Shown: piece after piece, positions 25,238 through 27,004 of the stretch
Position numbering within the stretch: the stretch's first letter is position 1
Layout: every line of letters starts with the position of its first letter
Assembly: GCA_964545415.1 (NCBI GenBank)
Contig: CAZJFP010000015.1
Coordinates: 1 to 27,004, forward strand
Source of the DNA: CAJBLF01 sp964545415
Lineage (GTDB): Bacteria; Patescibacteriota; Gracilibacteria; Absconditabacterales; Absconditicoccaceae
DNA length: 27,004 nt
Direction: 5' to 3'
Position numbers and translations under genes: made by a program
The notes under the pieces: model-generated
What the model was told of the DNA's origin: nothing
Seen by the model: only the letters and a program-made list of their open reading frames with translations
The model's database searches: none

Positions 25238-26278
25238 TTATTCTTCTAATCTTAACGGGAATCCTCCACCAACTGAATTAGCGGAAGAACTAATACTTTG
25301 TGTGTTTGAGAGATTTAGGCCTTGGTCGGAAGCGCCATTATTCTCGATAAATACACTGAGTGTTTTGGTTTGGCCTTGGGTAATTGTCACACTTGGAGAA
25401 AAGGTGACCGTGGTCGAAGTGTCAGTGGATAATGTTTGTATGGTAGCGATGGTGACGCCATCATCCTCTATCCGTCCTTTGGTGAATGATCAGATTTTTT
25501 GGAAGGTCAGCGATTTGAGCGAGATATTGCTTTCTGCAGCAGTGAATCTCAATGAACCGATATAGGTACTATTGGCAGGCAAGGTACCTGGATCGATAGT
25601 GGTAGTGCTTATATTTAGCGTGCCTGCATTGCTCGTGATATTATCGGACTGACATTCTGCAGGACAGTTTGTAGAGCCGATCATACATAAGATCTGTGTT
25701 TCCGGAACATTACATTGTTCGAGTGTGTTTTCTATGTTACCACCCGCTCTCATCATCATCAACATGACATATCCTCTGATTTCCACCATATTCGGATCGA
25801 GATTGTTCATAATCCCCGCTTCCTTGAGTGTCTGGAAATGATAGAGATAATAGGGATCTCCACCATCATTGACATCACCTCGGAGCGCTCTGGAAAGGAC
25901 GGTACCAAATTGAGCTCTCGTGACTACTCCGCTCGGATTGAACTTGGTGATACCGATACCCATGAGTCCCAATTGACAGGACTGTCTGATATAGATCTGC
26001 ATATCCTCGCTTTCGCTAGCGATATCGGAGAAATTGCAGGGAAGTGAGGTATCTGGCGTCTTGCCCAGAATGTTTATCGCATAGTTGACCATCATCTTGG
26101 CCATATGGGATCTGATGAGGTTACCATACATATTCGCACTATCGATGGTTTGCTGGGTCGTGATGCCGACGCCGTACGCGTATTCGTAGGCTCCTTGTAG
26201 TTCACTGGTATATTCAGCTGTAGTTATAGACACAACACCCACAACAAAAATAACTACGGTGAGAACTCATTTTTTCAT
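25238..26278 (-). CDS. Exported protein with S-layer-homology-like domains
   Basis: 346 residues. Signal peptide KKGVLTVVIFVVGVVSITTAEY at the N-terminus. The central part resembles SLH repeats as found in CPR surface proteins: SHMAKMMVNYAINILGK, CNFSDIASESEDMQIYIRQSC then QLGLMGIGITKFNPSGVVTRAQFGTVLSRALRGD, and a further partial repeat (YLYHFQTLKEAGIMNNLDPN...GYVMLMMMRAGG). The C-terminal third is a Ser/Thr-rich beta domain (TFSPSVTITQGQTKTLSVFIENNG). SLH domains normally bind cell-wall polymers, so it is likely a cell-surface protein. It starts 30 nt after the TPR gene; the two are probably co-transcribed. Confidence 0.82.
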
Positions 26279-26308
26279 GTGTTTTTGTATGTAAGATAGA
26301 ATAAATAG

Positions 26309-26944
26309 TTATTTGAGTTGGCGGATTGCTTCCATAAGTCCTTCATCTCTCTGTCACCCGCTCTTTTCATAATTGATATATTCTTCACCAGCTGCTTCTT
26401 TGTCACCAAGCATAGTATAAAGTTGAGCCATTTTGTAGAGTGCGTCCAATGTATATTGTGGATACTTTTCTTGGATTTTTTGATAGAGCTTTATAGCCAG
26501 TCCATACTCTTTGACCTCTTCATAGATCAGAGCAAGATTATTAAGCGCATATATACTATCTTTGTACCGAGTAAAGATTTGTTGAAATGTCTCTATAGCT
26601 TCGTTATATCTTCCGAGATATTTCTGGTACATGGCTTTATTGATAAAGAGTTGTTCATCAGGATCTGTCTTTATTCTTATTTCACCTGACAGTTGTTGTC
26701 CTGTCTGAAAATACTCTTGGATTTTTTGATCTGCTTCTATTATATTTGTCTCATATTCCATCTCTTGTTCTGGAGTAAGTTGTACTTCTACAGTATAATC
26801 TTTTCTTACCGGAATCATTTCAGGATTTTTGGCATAATTTCTTTGAATTTTTATAACAACTATAGCAACTACGGTAGCTAAGATGATGATACCTATAGCT
26901 CACCATAACCGATACTTTTTGATAAATTTTTCTATGGATTTCAT
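26309..26944 (-). CDS. Membrane-anchored TPR protein
   Basis: 211 residues. A basic N-terminus (MKSIEKFIKKYRLWG) precedes one membrane segment (AIGIIILATVVAIVVI, about 17-32), then an acidic linker and tetratricopeptide repeats from about residue 95: LFINKAMYQKYLGRYNEAIETFQQIF, ALNNLALIYEEVKEYGLAIKLYQKI and ALYKMAQLYTMLGDKEAAGEEYINY. TPRs mediate protein interaction; the orientation and partner are unknown, but co-transcription with the SLH-like protein suggests an envelope role. Start ATG 26944 lies 25 nt after the predicted transcription start. Confidence 0.88.
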
Positions 26945-26975
26945 AAGCGTACAGTAACAAAAATAAAGCCGCACT

Positions 26976-27003
26976 CTTATAGACATTTGTCGACAAAAAT
27001 CAA
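26976..27003 (-). promoter_or_regulatory. Promoter of the TPR/SLH operon with palindrome in the spacer
   Basis: Minus strand TTGATT (27003-26998), 16 nt, TATAAG (26981-26976). The spacer contains a perfect 12-bp palindrome TTTGTCGACAAA (26986-26997), placed where a repressor would block RNA polymerase. Confidence 0.6.
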
Positions 27004-27004
27004 C

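Overview
The window reads as chromosomal DNA from an uncultivated CPR/Patescibacteria organism that uses UGA as glycine (genetic code 25; Gracilibacteria or Absconditabacteria). Nearly every long gene looks broken by TGA under the standard code. It becomes a full-length family member when TGA is read as Gly, often at an invariant glycine (MraY GLVDD and MGDSGAFALGG, DnaJ HPDRGGD, AsnRS AEGAGEMF). All coordinates and products below assume UGA=Gly. The DNA is AT-rich, leaders show few clear Shine-Dalgarno sequences, and several promoters share a TTGnnT / 16 nt / TATAnn layout.

Layout. 121-5939 (+): mraY, an O-antigen ligase/polymerase-like membrane protein, an unknown protein and the RNA-binding protein Tex. 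6074-9489 (-): asnS, a HIT protein, an RBBP9/YdeN-like hydrolase and a UMPH-1-type 5'-nucleotidase, probably one operon. 9630-10802 (+): three small unknown proteins, each with its own promoter and terminator. 10871-13322 (-): thrS and a four-helix-bundle gene behind a Thr-rich leader peptide and mutually exclusive hairpins, which form a classical transcription attenuator. 13393-16335 (+): a 572-residue protein with a duplicated domain and a WecA/TagO-like transferase. 16336-16874: no obvious protein gene, but three structured units with terminators on the minus strand, probably small RNAs. 16884-19632 (-): two unknown proteins and an exported CAP/SCP protein. 19830-21333 (+): a second four-helix-bundle gene between inverted repeats, then a DnaJ with a halved zinc finger. 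21574-24986 (+): a doubtful ORF and three lipoproteins, one an M23-like peptidase with no UGA codon at all. 25238-26944 (-): a TPR membrane protein and an SLH-like surface protein.

Taken together, the window combines envelope biogenesis (MraY, WecA-like, ligase-like, lipoproteins, SLH protein), translation (AsnRS, ThrRS) and RNA/protein quality control (Tex, DnaJ). Dispersed ATTCCC/GGGAAT palindromes sit in three intergenic gaps. AT-rich ATTCAGAATT-type repeats flank a four-helix gene and also occur in frame inside thrS. No tRNA, rRNA or CRISPR array was seen. All calls are by eye, without database searches or computed folding.
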